In this document: positions 1 to 9,429 of the stretch, piece after piece | Numbering within the stretch: the stretch's first letter is position 1 | Layout of the letters: each line of letters begins with the position of its first letter | From: Tethya wilhelma | Taxonomy: Eukaryota; Porifera; Demospongiae; Tethyida; Tethyidae | Length of the DNA: 64,000 nt | NCBI GenBank assembly: GCA_964030475.1 | Contig: CAXIPT010000018.1 | Coordinates: 204,739 to 268,738 of the forward strand | Direction: 5' to 3' | The notes under the pieces: generated by a model | What the model was told of the DNA's origin: nothing | The model's input: the letters and a program-made list of their open reading frames with translations, nothing else | Databases searched by the model: none | Made by a program: the position numbers and the translations under genes

Positions 1-296
1 TGATTTTGTTTCTACCTTCAGTTGTGGCAGTTGCAGTTAGAGCCATAATATTTACTTTATCCAGAATGATACCACGTACCTCACTTAATCTCGAATAGTC
101 CTTACAAAAGGACTGACCCCTACAATTAAGTATAATAGAATTCCATGTACACCACTTTCACATATTCCCACTCTTTACAATCATAGTATAGCTAGTTACC
201 CCATATTAAGTGTGTCTACCTAAAATAAAGCGAATATGTCATAACCAGTGTTGGCTAGAAAGTATACAGTCTCAACTTTAAACTAATGCAATAACT
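1..296. other. no recognisable gene
   Basis: AT-rich sequence in which I see no coding signal. A helicase exon on the minus strand appears to end at about 297 with a GTAAGT donor, so this stretch may be its intron or decayed downstream sequence. Confidence 0.3.
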
Positions 297-697
297 TACC
301 ATTGAAGTATACAGTGTGCCTCGTCAACCACAAATGCAACCAAATTCTTCTGGTATACAGGACTAGACAACATCTCTCTCCATTGAGGGTTACTTAGGAT
401 TCACTCAGGACTCACAAACACCAACTGGATTCTCCCTTCTTTAACTTCCTTCATGCTATCTAGGTCTTGTTGCAATTCACCAATATACTCTGATGATACA
501 CCTCTTATACAAAATTTTGTCTTCTGCTCCATCGTTATTGAAGTTAGAGGTGATACACACAAAACAATGCTATTATTCTCAATGCTAGAATCTTTCACCT
601 TTCGTATGTGATCAAACACAAGAGGCAAAAGAGCATAACAATATAACTTTCCAAGCCCCATGATAGGCAAACTAACAAACATGTCATTTCCAAGCAC
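297..697 (-). pseudogene. RecQ-like helicase fragment with in-frame stop
   Basis: Reading down from 697, the minus strand has a degenerate motif I region (LPIMGLGKLYCYALLP, family LPTGxGKSxCYxxLP), then SIVLCVSPLTS and QLVFVSPE. A TGA at 401-403 interrupts the frame. The same frame continues beyond it as PQWREML and then VAFVVDEAHC, the DEAH Walker B box, followed by a GTAAGT donor near 297. This is the order of motifs I, Ia and II of superfamily 2 RecQ helicases. The Walker A lysine is preserved but the preceding Thr-Gly-Ser is not, and with the stop the copy is not expected to work. Only the first helicase lobe is present. Such helicase fragments are common next to transposon genes in sponges and cnidarians. 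I read this one as a dead copy. Confidence 0.7.
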
Positions 698-714
698 AAA
701 CTACTGTAAGCTTC

Positions 715-804
715 TTTGAATGTTCGATTCAGGTGCTCTATATGGAGATCACGTGTTACATTGCACCCTGGTTGTCCTGTAATATTTACAAACCTGGACC
801 ACAC
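715..804 (-). pseudogene. transposon-type ORF fragment (DLHIEHLNR motif)
   Basis: A short minus-strand stretch encodes GQPGCNVTRDLHIEHLNR followed by TFKEAY. It resembles the GxPGxNxxxDLxxEHLNR motif of large uncharacterised transposon-linked proteins in invertebrates (DUF6589-like). The open stretch begins at a GTG with a TAA four codons upstream and neighbouring frames carry further lesions, so only a remnant remains. The helicase fragment lies immediately downstream on the same strand. Family assignment is from memory of the motif and is tentative. Confidence 0.35.
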
Positions 805-1049
805 AAGTTGTTCTCGTTATCTGTCTGACAAGAGAGCATGATACTGGGAAAGTAGTGTCAACGCGTCAATAGCATAATTTTTTGGCTTGCTTCCTTTGAA
901 AACTAACAATATAAACCTCCACACTCTCAAAACTCTTAAGCCATCCCCTTCCCTCACTGCATCCTTAAATTCGGTGTGTAATAGCTGAAGAGTCACTAAC
1001 TCTTGGCAATAAGTTGCTCCTTGACCTCATCATCCAGCTTGTATATGCA

Positions 1050-2320
1050 TGTATACGTATGTCAATAGTTATCATCCTGACTTTTTTAAAACTTAATTTG
1101 AATTCTTGATTCTGAGCTCCAGAACAACTTTTCAGGAATTGAATCTCATTAGATGAGCAATTGAGCTGTTCAGTTTTTCCAGTGTGAAGAATCCAACTTC
1201 GTCCATAGCATGTTTAGAAGTTGCAAATGCATTTAGTGAGCAGCTCCTCTTTCATAAAGGGTGTCCATAATATCAAAAGGCAGACACATAGTTATGCCAA
1301 AGTATGCAAACTACATCAAGACACTCCTATAGTTGGCACCATATTCCCCATGGCCTCTGACATCTGTCTCTACCAAATCACAGTAGTCATTGTGTGTTTC
1401 TTGGTTCAATGTCATGCATTCACTGCTGTGAAACTATGTGGATACATGCATTGTATATAGAGTATGGGCACATTTTAAGTCCTCATTGACAATGAGGGAT
1501 ATAAAACCATGCAATGACCGTACAGCATTTAGTAGTAGTGTTTCCAGTGACTAAGCAACTTCTACACTTTCTCAGAGCAATGCCTACTCCCTCATAAAAT
1601 CCACCAATGAATGGCAAGCATGTTTGAATAAAGAGTATCACCACACATGCACACCACTGCTCCATGAAAATTCACATGCACACTTTCCGGATGCCATTTA
1701 ACAACAAATACTGATTATTACCCGTGATAACTTATTGACTTGCTCTACAAAAGGAGTTACTCCAGATAAACATACTTCATGTAAACACAAATGGTGTATG
1801 ATGTTGTACAATAGGAAGCTTACTTCCAGAACAGAAGCTATAGCTAACATTGCTGAATTCAAGGTAGCTGCTATTACCATCAGGGTTGTTGAATTACCAT
1901 AGATTCGTAAATCAGCGGTTTTCACAACTGTTAACAATTGCATTACTAACAAAAGTAAACAGAATTCAGGTCTAATGTTTCCAAGTAGGTAATAGAAGAC
2001 ACTGGAATAGACTTGGTAATTATAAGAATTATAGTAATTTAAATTTTTTGTCTGTTAAATAATGTAAAAAATTAGCTTACCAAATTTATATGAATTCCTG
2101 CACTTGATCCTTGAGGATTGCAGACTTCTATATCATCATAGTACAGGATGAATTATAGTGCCAGTCTTGTCGGGATTAAATTCCATCACGATACAAAGAA
2201 AAAGCAAAAATTTTTATGAATGCAAATTTGATTACTGAAATAGTCTATTGTTTTTGAGGAGAACGCCCAAAAATTCTTAACGATATAAATTTAGCTATAT
2301 TGGCATTGTTTTGATTTTCT
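1050..2320. other. intergenic, nothing recognised
   Basis: Several open frames of 60-84 codons occur on both strands but none has a recognisable motif, consistent splice context or codon pattern. I see no repeats of note. Confidence 0.3.
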
Positions 2321-2355
2321 TTCAGAGTTGCAATGCTTATCTGGTGAATATATAG

Positions 2356-2505
2356 AGTGTGAATGGTGTCTATGTCAATGATGAAAATATCAGTCCTGGC
2401 ATAGGGGTACCTGTAAAGAATGGAGATGTGATCTGCTTTGGTGTAACCTCACTGAGGAATGTTTTTAAGTTTTCTCTCAATGGATATCTTCTTTTAAGTG
2501 GATAG
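2356..2505 (+). CDS. FHA-domain exon (partial gene)
   Basis: After an acceptor-like ATATAG at 2350-2355 the frame reads SVNGVYVNDENISPGIG, then PVKNGDVICFG and RNVFKFSL. This matches the C-terminal half of a forkhead-associated domain: the NGVYVN strand, the GDxIxFG strand, and the closing F-x-F strand. FHA domains bind phosphothreonine. The N-terminal half (GR and S-x-x-H motifs) was not found in the preceding kilobase. The exon's 3' border is uncertain; the frame stops at 2503-2505. A coiled-coil-coding segment follows at 3121-3235, an arrangement seen in FHA-coiled-coil proteins such as RNF8, but linkage is inferred only. Confidence 0.45.
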   Translation, partial: SVNGVYVNDENISPGIGVPVKNGDVICFGVTSLRNVFKFSLNGYLLLSG

Positions 2506-3120
2506 TTCGTTCAAAAGTTGGAGCAGATAGCTCTCAAGAAGCCCAACCAACAATGAGGTACGGTTGTCGCACCTTCTCTCAACAGCAGCAGCTACAATCA
2601 GTGTAATCAAACAAACAAAGATAGCAATAGCAGCAGCTATGCATGCAATCACAACATGAATATTAGATGTCAAGGAGAAGACTTCGATCAATATTCTGAT
2701 AGCTATCAAGATCAGCTATCAAGTAGATCAATGCGAGATAAAAGAAACAACAATGATGCAACTGCCGGCAAGAAACTCATATTCAGTATTGAAGCTCTGC
2801 CTACATTATCAACCTCTCACAGAGCTCACTTACAGCCAATTTCAAGCACCAAATCTCCACCTGTATCATCTTCTGTTGGTGAACCAGCTTCTTTGTTCTA
2901 CCTGTAGCCGTGGATAAAATATTAGCTATAATACTATCCACGAAAGTATGAGACTAAATAGTTTTGTAGATTGTTATCTTACATGATATTATTTTTGTTG
3001 TCAGTGGCATTAGTTTTTTTTCAGTTAAGTTCTCTATCTATGCACTGTAGACTCCCAGACTGCATTACCAAAGTTGCTTCCAGAATCGGACACCAAACAT
3101 CTAGATGCCCCTGCAATTTA

Positions 3121-3235
3121 GGTTCAAATGGCCAAGAAGGCCATGGAGAGTGAGAAGCACAAGTTGATTAGTAGCATTGCAGCTCTAAATAACAAGCTAG
3201 CTGCAAAGGACCAGCTTCTTGCCAACAGAGGAGGT
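3121..3235 (+). CDS. possible coiled-coil exon
   Basis: An acceptor-like AATTTAG precedes an open frame reading VQMAKKAMESEKHK followed by LISSIAALNNKLAAKDQLL, ending at a GTAAAA donor-like site. The heptad-like leucine/isoleucine spacing and charge pattern indicate a short coiled coil. It could be a later exon of the FHA gene upstream on the same strand. No family can be named. Confidence 0.25.
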
Positions 3236-3433
3236 AAAAAAATAAGGAGAAAGAGAACTGGGAGTATCATCTCCTCGATGCAGTAAGAGTTCACATGTGT
3301 GTCAATAGCTGTTCATCAGTGTCTATATACACGCTGCCATGTGCCCACTCTTTCTGTGAGTGGTGCATTATGGAGTAGACAAAGAAGAAGAAACAAAGGA
3401 GCTGTCCAATCTGTCACAAGCCAATCACGTCTG

Positions 3434-3580
3434 GCAGTGGTCACTGGAACGGTCTCCTCGGCAGTGGTCACTGGAACGGTCTCCTCGGCAGTGGTCACTT
3501 TAACGGTCTCCTCGGCAGTGGTCACTGGAATGGTCTCCTCAGCAGTGGTCACTGGAACGGTCTCCTCATCAGTGGTCAGT
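3434..3580. repeat. 27-bp minisatellite, about 5.4 units
   Basis: Five tandem units of 27 bp (GCAGTGGTCACTGGAACGGT plus CTCCTCG) start at 3434, 3461, 3488, 3515 and 3542, with a partial sixth to about 3580. Because 27 is divisible by three, both strands stay open through it. Minus encodes a TTAEETVPV nonapeptide repeat and plus an AVVTGTVSS repeat. Either reading may be fortuitous. Confidence 0.9.
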
Positions 3581-3779
3581 AGCACACTATATTCCCTTTG
3601 AGTAATTTAATTCTACTGGCCGGAGAAAAAAATTGTGAGTCAAAAATATGTAGTATATGATACAGCTAAAACTTTGTATTAGTGTATGCTATTCATGGAT
3701 GATATAAATGATTTATAGATGATATGATACTAGATGATGTCAGAACCATTATATCAATGTTAGTATCATCTCTGCATGC

Positions 3780-4158
3780 ATGTGGTCTTTTCCTTGTCAT
3801 CAGTGACCGGAAGAAACTTGCTGTCCAGCATCAAAAGGTCATCAGGGTCTACTTCTAATTTTCTTCCGATTTCAGACACTGCGTTCTGCTTGGGATTGTG
3901 CTCTACTCTTTTCATTGAATGGATAGCTGATTCCAACCATTCTCAGGGTTTCGATAGTCATTTAACTCAATCTCATCTGTGTTTTCCTTGGTGAACTTAC
4001 TCTCATTGTCTAACACAATTTTCTGGATATACTGGTAATGTTCTTCATAGCTGGAATAGCCACCTAGCAGGTCACTGGGCTTATACCATGGGAAATACCG
4101 CATGAGTCGGGTTCTGAACCAAAAAGAAGGCTCTTTGTCTTTATTGTACTTACATTAG
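3780..4158 (-). pseudogene. Helitron Rep/helicase fragment
   Basis: The minus strand between about 4158 and 3912 encodes FWFRTRLMRYFPWYKPSDLL followed by GGYSSYEEHYQ and IVLDNESKF. This corresponds to the linker between Rep and Pif1-type helicase of Helitrons, where the family reads approximately REKLMLFxPWRxExxDLLGxYxSYxEHY. The frame stops at 3912. A neighbouring frame continues with DPDDLLMLDSKFLPV between about 3870 and 3790, so a frameshift separates two pieces. No Rep HUH motif or full helicase is present: a decayed fragment of a rolling-circle transposon. Confidence 0.65.
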
Positions 4159-4159
4159 C

Positions 4160-5680
4160 AGAAACGAATTGCAGCTTCTCTCATACATTTCCTCATTGTG
4201 CCCATGCTATCAGTTAGCCTAATACACAATGAGGAGGATGATGCATCATTATTACGGTGAGCAAAACATTACCACAGTTTTGCTTATAATTATAGTTCAA
4301 TTGGCAGCAAACTTATTTATTGTAACTGTGCAGGTGTATGTATATAGCTGTTAATCAAGCTTTCTTTGCTGGTTATTGTCTACAAATATCTGTGAGTAAA
4401 AAAGGCAGAGCCTACTTTGAGCAATTGTTTTCTACGAACCTACTTTGTTCAATTCTGTTCTTATAGTTTGAACTAGACATTAATGATGTGCTGCAAGTCC
4501 ATATTGGCTTGGCAGGCTAGCATTATAGCACTAATTATATCAACATTCATTAGGTTAACGTTTTAGCACATGCAATTACACTACCTTTATTTAAACATGT
4601 TCCAAATGAAATGAGAAAAAAAATTGCAGGTTAGGGCAATTATCCTATATTTACAGATTTAATTTGTATAGGGAAAACAATTTCTAGTCAACAGAATGAG
4701 GATTAATGTTTGTACAATGTCATGGATAATATGACAGTCGTGGTATAGATCAAAGTTGTAAAGATTAGTGCTAGAGTATGAAGCATATTGAATGTATGTG
4801 GTTAAGATCAAGACATTATTTTAATAATTTTACAAATCATTAACCACTTTTGTGGCACCACCCTAACTAAGCACTGCCAACTTGACTGTTAAATTTGGTA
4901 GTTGGTGAAGGTGCCATGCGCACTAGCCATGCAACGACACCCTACCTTCCACACCCAACATAGGCCTAATACTACCGCAGGGTCATTGCTATGCCGAGCA
5001 GGCTGCCTGCCTGCTTTACCAGGCAAGACACCAGCTTGCCACCAGCTCGCCACCTGACAGACTAACTGTCTGCAACGGGCAAGACCTCAGCTTGTAGATT
5101 ACCACACCTCTTTGCAAGAAGAGGCACACCCATAGCAAGTCAGTAACAGTAAATACAAGATACACACTAACAAGATATTTTCACACTAGTTTCAATTCAA
5201 CAACTACAATGGAAATTGCATACCAAGTCCTGTGTGAAGAAAAGCACGAGTAGCTGAACCAATTAAGCAAAATAAAATCTCAGTATTGAATACAAAAAAC
5301 AATTCAACTTGAGTCTACAAGTCTATAACAGTAGATACACATGACTAAGAAATAACACCCAACAACAAGGATGTATAGCCCATTACCCAGCAACAGCACC
5401 TGGACAACCTAGTCCAGTGCTAACCCCACCTACTGATGTGATTATGGGGGAACCCCCAAATAACTAAGACCCCAGGTGATTCACCCCCCAAATCACATCA
5501 AAAGCCAATCAGAATTCACGGTTTATTTATTTTCATTCTATAGATCTTGCAACATATACAGCAAGCTGTTAGCAGAAGCACAAGTAAACACATCGAGCCA
5601 GCATTAAACTGAATGAACAATGACAATAAATTGATACACATCTACATACCAACACATCACCAGCTCAACTAATTATTCTC
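4160..5680. other. non-coding stretch, decayed repeat sequence
   Basis: No gene recognised. 4840-5110 is a relatively GC-rich patch with repeated CAGCTTGCC and CAGCTCGCC words, perhaps the remnant of a short interspersed element. The part adjoining 5685 may be the 3' flank of the recombinase-encoding element on the minus strand. Confidence 0.3.
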
Positions 5681-5684
5681 CATT

Positions 5685-6021
5685 TTAAAAATGTCTCTCC
5701 GCTAGCTGTGCTGAAATGCTGGCCAATTCGGTTTGAGATAACCTGATGTAACTAAGAAATGAATTGCTGCGCCATCTCCCCAGTGCTTGGATGGTTGAAT
5801 CAGGGATTCCTTTCACCACTGTAGTTGTAGCTGCACCTATTCTGAACGAATGTCCCGGGTATCTGGACAACTCTACTCCTGCCTCTGCCAAGTTCTTTCG
5901 GAGACTTAACACCAGTTGTTGTCTTTGTTAGTGTGCGACCATCGCAGTGACAGAAGAGCGGGCCAGGAGTATAGCTCCTCTCAGCAATGAAGGGAGAGAA
6001 GAGTCTTGACTGGACAAACAA
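5685..6021 (-). pseudogene. tyrosine recombinase fragment (DIRS/Crypton-like)
   Basis: Minus-strand frame from 5912 down reads LSLRKNLAEAGVELSRYPGH then SFRIGAATTTV, IQALGRWRSNSFLSYIRL. This is the C-terminal catalytic block of tyrosine recombinases: the H-x-x-R of box II (HSFR), a GRW segment, and a candidate nucleophile Tyr in SYIR. The upstream part (SYTPGPLFCHCDGRTLTK) sits in another frame and joins near 5935, so a one-base frameshift breaks the gene. The first catalytic Arg lies outside the recovered portion. Similar recombinases are encoded by DIRS-like retrotransposons and related elements in sponges. No RT was found next to it. Confidence 0.7.
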
Positions 6022-6315
6022 TCGAGGAGGTTTTACCCATGACTACTACTGCTCCTTTCCAGAACTGGTTAGTCTTTGACACTTTGAGAAATAACTGCAC
6101 AATTGTCGTTAAACGTCATTCGTCTTACATAATTATGCCAACACGTTTAATGCAAGCACTGACAGCCATGAGTAATGTTTATAATGAACTTGCGCTTGTA
6201 GTAACCTTCATCGTCAATTTTATTGAAGCAATGGCTAACTATCAATTACGATCTAAAGAAGGAAGAACTAAGACAATCCAAACTGATACCACTCCCCCAA
6301 TACTGACGATCGAGA

Positions 6316-6795
6316 ATGAAGAAAGATAAGACACTATATGAGCTAGAGGTTGTGGATGAAGATGTGTACAATGGAAACGTGAAAGTTCATTACGTGGGGT
6401 ATTATTTAGATAAGGATGAATGGATAGATAAGAAAGATATTGTGATGTTAAAGCCCAAAGCAGGTAGGCCATGGTACTATGCACCCTATAGCTTCGGTCA
6501 GCCCCACCTACCTACTCTAGCTGGCGCTTGCATACTAATTGCAAGACTTATCTTTTACTCTTGGTCCTTCAGATTTTCAAGGTCCACCTTCCATCTTCAT
6601 AGAGGACTTGCCTATAAGATTATGATGGCACTCATCTCATCAAGCCGTTCAGATCTTGAAGTAAGAATTGAACTTTTCTTTCAATATTTCCTCTTTTGTA
6701 AAGGACTTCAACATGCTGGACACTCTGTAAGAGATGTACATGGAAACAAAGTTTACAGCATCAAGAGATGCTCTGCACTAAATCATATTTTTTAG
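6316..6795 (+). CDS. chromo-barrel / Tudor-knot domain ORF
   Basis: A 159-residue open frame starts at an ATG at 6316. Residues about 7-40 read LYELEVVDEDVYNGNVKVHY followed by VGYYLDKDEWIDKKDIV, a good match to the chromo-barrel (Tudor-knot) fold as in MRG15, MSL3 and MYST acetyltransferases. The typical HYVGY and DEWI motifs are both present. The remainder has no family I can name. A second open frame (6006-6329) overlaps its start on the same strand and could be an upstream exon. Chromo-barrel modules of this kind recur in many uncharacterised sponge ORFs, so this could be one exon of a larger gene or transposon-associated. Confidence 0.5.
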   Translation: MKKDKTLYELEVVDEDVYNGNVKVHYVGYYLDKDEWIDKKDIVMLKPKAGRPWYYAPYSFGQPHLPTLAGACILIARLIFYSWSFRFSRSTFHLHRGLAYKIMMALISSSRSDLEVRIELFFQYFLFCKGLQHAGHSVRDVHGNKVYSIKRCSALNHIF

Positions 6796-8310
6796 AGAGA
6801 TGTGGTATTTAAAGAGTGCTGAACAAGTAACATGACTTCTGCTATGTACTACTGCATACAATAAGAGTATCATTTGTTCAGAAGAGAACTAATTATTACT
6901 AGCTTTGAATCACCACGTACAATGGATGGTGTTCATATTCTAGTTTTAAAAGTTTGTATGAAGAGATGGTGTTGCAGACATTACGTTGACATTGTTATTA
7001 TCGACTAAGAACTATAAATTATTAGACTTGTTAGTATTGTATATGCAGAAAATTACGATAATTATTATTAACGTTACACACTGACAACTACATAATTCAT
7101 GAAATGTATGACAACAAACAAACAAACAAACAAAAACGAAAACAGTGAGCAGGACCAAACAAGTAATTGGGGCTGTTATGTAGGAAGACAAATAATTCAT
7201 GGTCGACAATTGCCAGCATCTTGGAAACCTTTTTGATCCAACAACTATCAACTGAGCACAGTGTGGAGTCGCTTTACACTCCGAGATACAAGTGGTTTGA
7301 TTGTGTCCAACTTTCCCAGAGTTTGAGGAGGTGATAGAAAACTTTCTTACTGGCTTTGATTTATTATTGGCTAGGAACTCAATTCTGTTTTGTTTCTGCA
7401 TGATCTGGTTTAGTGCACCTGTACCTCTGTGGTTTGTTGCTCTATAATAGTGTTTTATCATTACATCATTATACCAACTGTGTTTAAAGAGAAATATCCA
7501 ACAACCTATGCCATTATTGACAGAATTGAATTTATATTGAGACACCTAGTGACTTAAAGATGCGATCTTCCTCATGGAATGAATACAAACATCATAATAC
7601 CATCAAATTTTGGTTGCATGCACCGAACCCATATACTCTCGTGAGCTAAACATCAGAAATTGCCCCCACATAAAGGGTTGACATGAGCAAAATTACTCCA
7701 TTTGGAGTTCGTTTCTAAACTTCCCACTTCTCTCATCTGTACTTGATATCCATTCTAACAACTCTGAAGCAGCAAGATGAGCTTCACGAGCTGTCCGCCT
7801 TGGAAGCTGAAAGCCTGGATCCTTCAACAGTGCTGTCAAAGCGCTTTTTATCAAAGGGACAGGAGCAACAGAAGCAGCCACAGTCACCATTACAACGCTG
7901 AGAGTCATACTGTACTCAGTGCGCTCTAAAAATAATAACCTACGCAGCTGTCGTAATGTAGCCACACCCCTGCACGTTACACTTCCGGGTGAGGAAATGA
8001 TCTAACACATCACGTGATTTGTTTCCAATCCTGTCTCGTAAGCTATAATATCCATGGTTTAAGTCTACACCCACTGAATTCACCTGATCTTGAATTGTGA
8101 ATCCTCTATCTGCCATGATTGAAATTCTAGAGTCAGTAGAGGTAGTACCACAGCCTCACTTGTTGAACCTCTGACTTCTTCACTTTTGAGCTCATTTAGA
8201 GGGCTGAGTTTCGATAAAAAGGTTGGAAAAGAGGGTAATTTTCATACCACACGAACATCAAACCAATTTATATTATCTAATTGAATGAAGGCCTCATTGA
8301 AGGAGTTAGC
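6796..8310. other. mostly non-coding, two doubtful ORFs
   Basis: A 177-codon minus frame (7012-7545) owes its hydrophobic segment to an AAAC simple repeat at 7112-7135 and has no recognisable domain. A 90-codon minus frame (7693-7965) begins with GTG and has no recognisable family. Neither is annotated as a gene. Confidence 0.3.
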
Positions 8311-9000
8311 ATCTCCAATCTTCTATCAGTATGTCACTGATGTAATGTTCAAAGATCTCGTCAAACAATATACACCATTTGAAACTACTCGATAGCCTTG
8401 TCAAGTTCCAGATTTGACATGTGATGAAACTAATGCTGTTTACTATGCTGCTGGATATATGATTCGTGAACTAATGAAGCGTCTTTCAGCAAAGAGGCAA
8501 AAAAAGGAGACATGAAACTAGTCTTGACAAAGAGTTACAACTATGTCGTATAGAGATATCAGAAACAGAAGACTTTGACTTCAATGCTCAAAATGATCCT
8601 CAACCATCCGATTGGATGGCACAATATACCGAGGTGGTTTGTGTTTCATAAATAGCCCAACATATTTGTTTTTTCGTGCGGTCGTAATGACTCTCCATCA
8701 GCATTTAACACTGCGAGCTGCCACATCAATGACTGAAGGTTTCAAGGAAAGAACAATGAAATTGAACGCAATCATAACAGATGAAAATGTCCTTTTTCAC
8801 TGGAACATTGTAGTAGCTGAATGGGAAGATAAAAGCTGAAAATGAACTACTAAAGCTAATCATTGAGTTGTGGGTGACTGTCAGAGGCTTCTCATTTGCA
8901 CGCTCTTAGTTAGAAATGTACAAGCAATCCCAATCTAAGAGCACACACAAGTGTAAAGGTGTTAGGAAAAGTTATTCACTTGAACATCATAACGAATAGT
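8311..9000 (+). pseudogene. uncharacterised transposon protein, C-terminal half, broken
   Basis: Three consecutive pieces in the same direction match the order of a TE-encoded protein common in sponge genomes. The first, about 8315-8640, has DLTCDETNAVYYAAGY. The second, the open frame 8612-8839, has YRGGLCFI and ends at EWEDKS. The third, about 8836-8998, has ELWVTVRGFSFARS, a stop, then LEMYKQS. In-frame stops occur near 8392 (TAG) and 8907 (TAG), and frames change near 8620 and 8838. No catalytic residues can be assigned. The protein family is recognised by motif order only, so its superfamily is left open. Confidence 0.5.
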
Positions 9001-9429
9001 TACTGTATCAGCTGTTATACATACACATATTAAAATTATTTTTAATTATTACTAGTGATAGAACAACTGAATCAGATCTTCAGGATAAGCTTACAGCACT
9101 TAGAGTGAGTCAGAAGAACTCATGGATGAATTGCAAGAATCTGTTGTTTTTGTATGGCTCTTTGCCAGTTGCACGTTTTTCCAAGAGACGATTTTCAATT
9201 CCAATTGCATCCTTCGACTTGTTGCCACAACAGTTTCCTCTCTCCACATGACAAAAAGAGTTTACCACCTGAAGCACTTAGATGTTGTTTAAGAACTCTT
9301 TTATATTCGGATTTTCGTGTGTCCCTCCTTTTTGCCTCTGACAGCCGAAAAATTTCTCAATTGGGTCCTGACAGATCCTTTGACTGTGGAAATGCATAAC
9401 ACACTGTCTGGTTCATGCTTAGCAATAAA
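9001..9429. other. no recognisable gene
   Basis: Short open frames on the plus strand without recognisable motifs. Probably flanking or decayed transposon sequence between a plus-strand pseudogene and a minus-strand LINE. Confidence 0.3.

Noticed and set aside
2494..2709. Minus ORF with a long hydrophobic helix
   Set aside because: Lies antisense to the FHA-side region. One predicted TM helix alone, without splice context or family, is not enough.
7012..7545. 177-codon minus ORF with a hydrophobic segment
   Set aside because: The hydrophobic run comes largely from an AAAC simple repeat; no domain, no splice support.
7693..7965. 90-codon minus ORF
   Set aside because: Begins at GTG, has no recognisable family and no partner exons.
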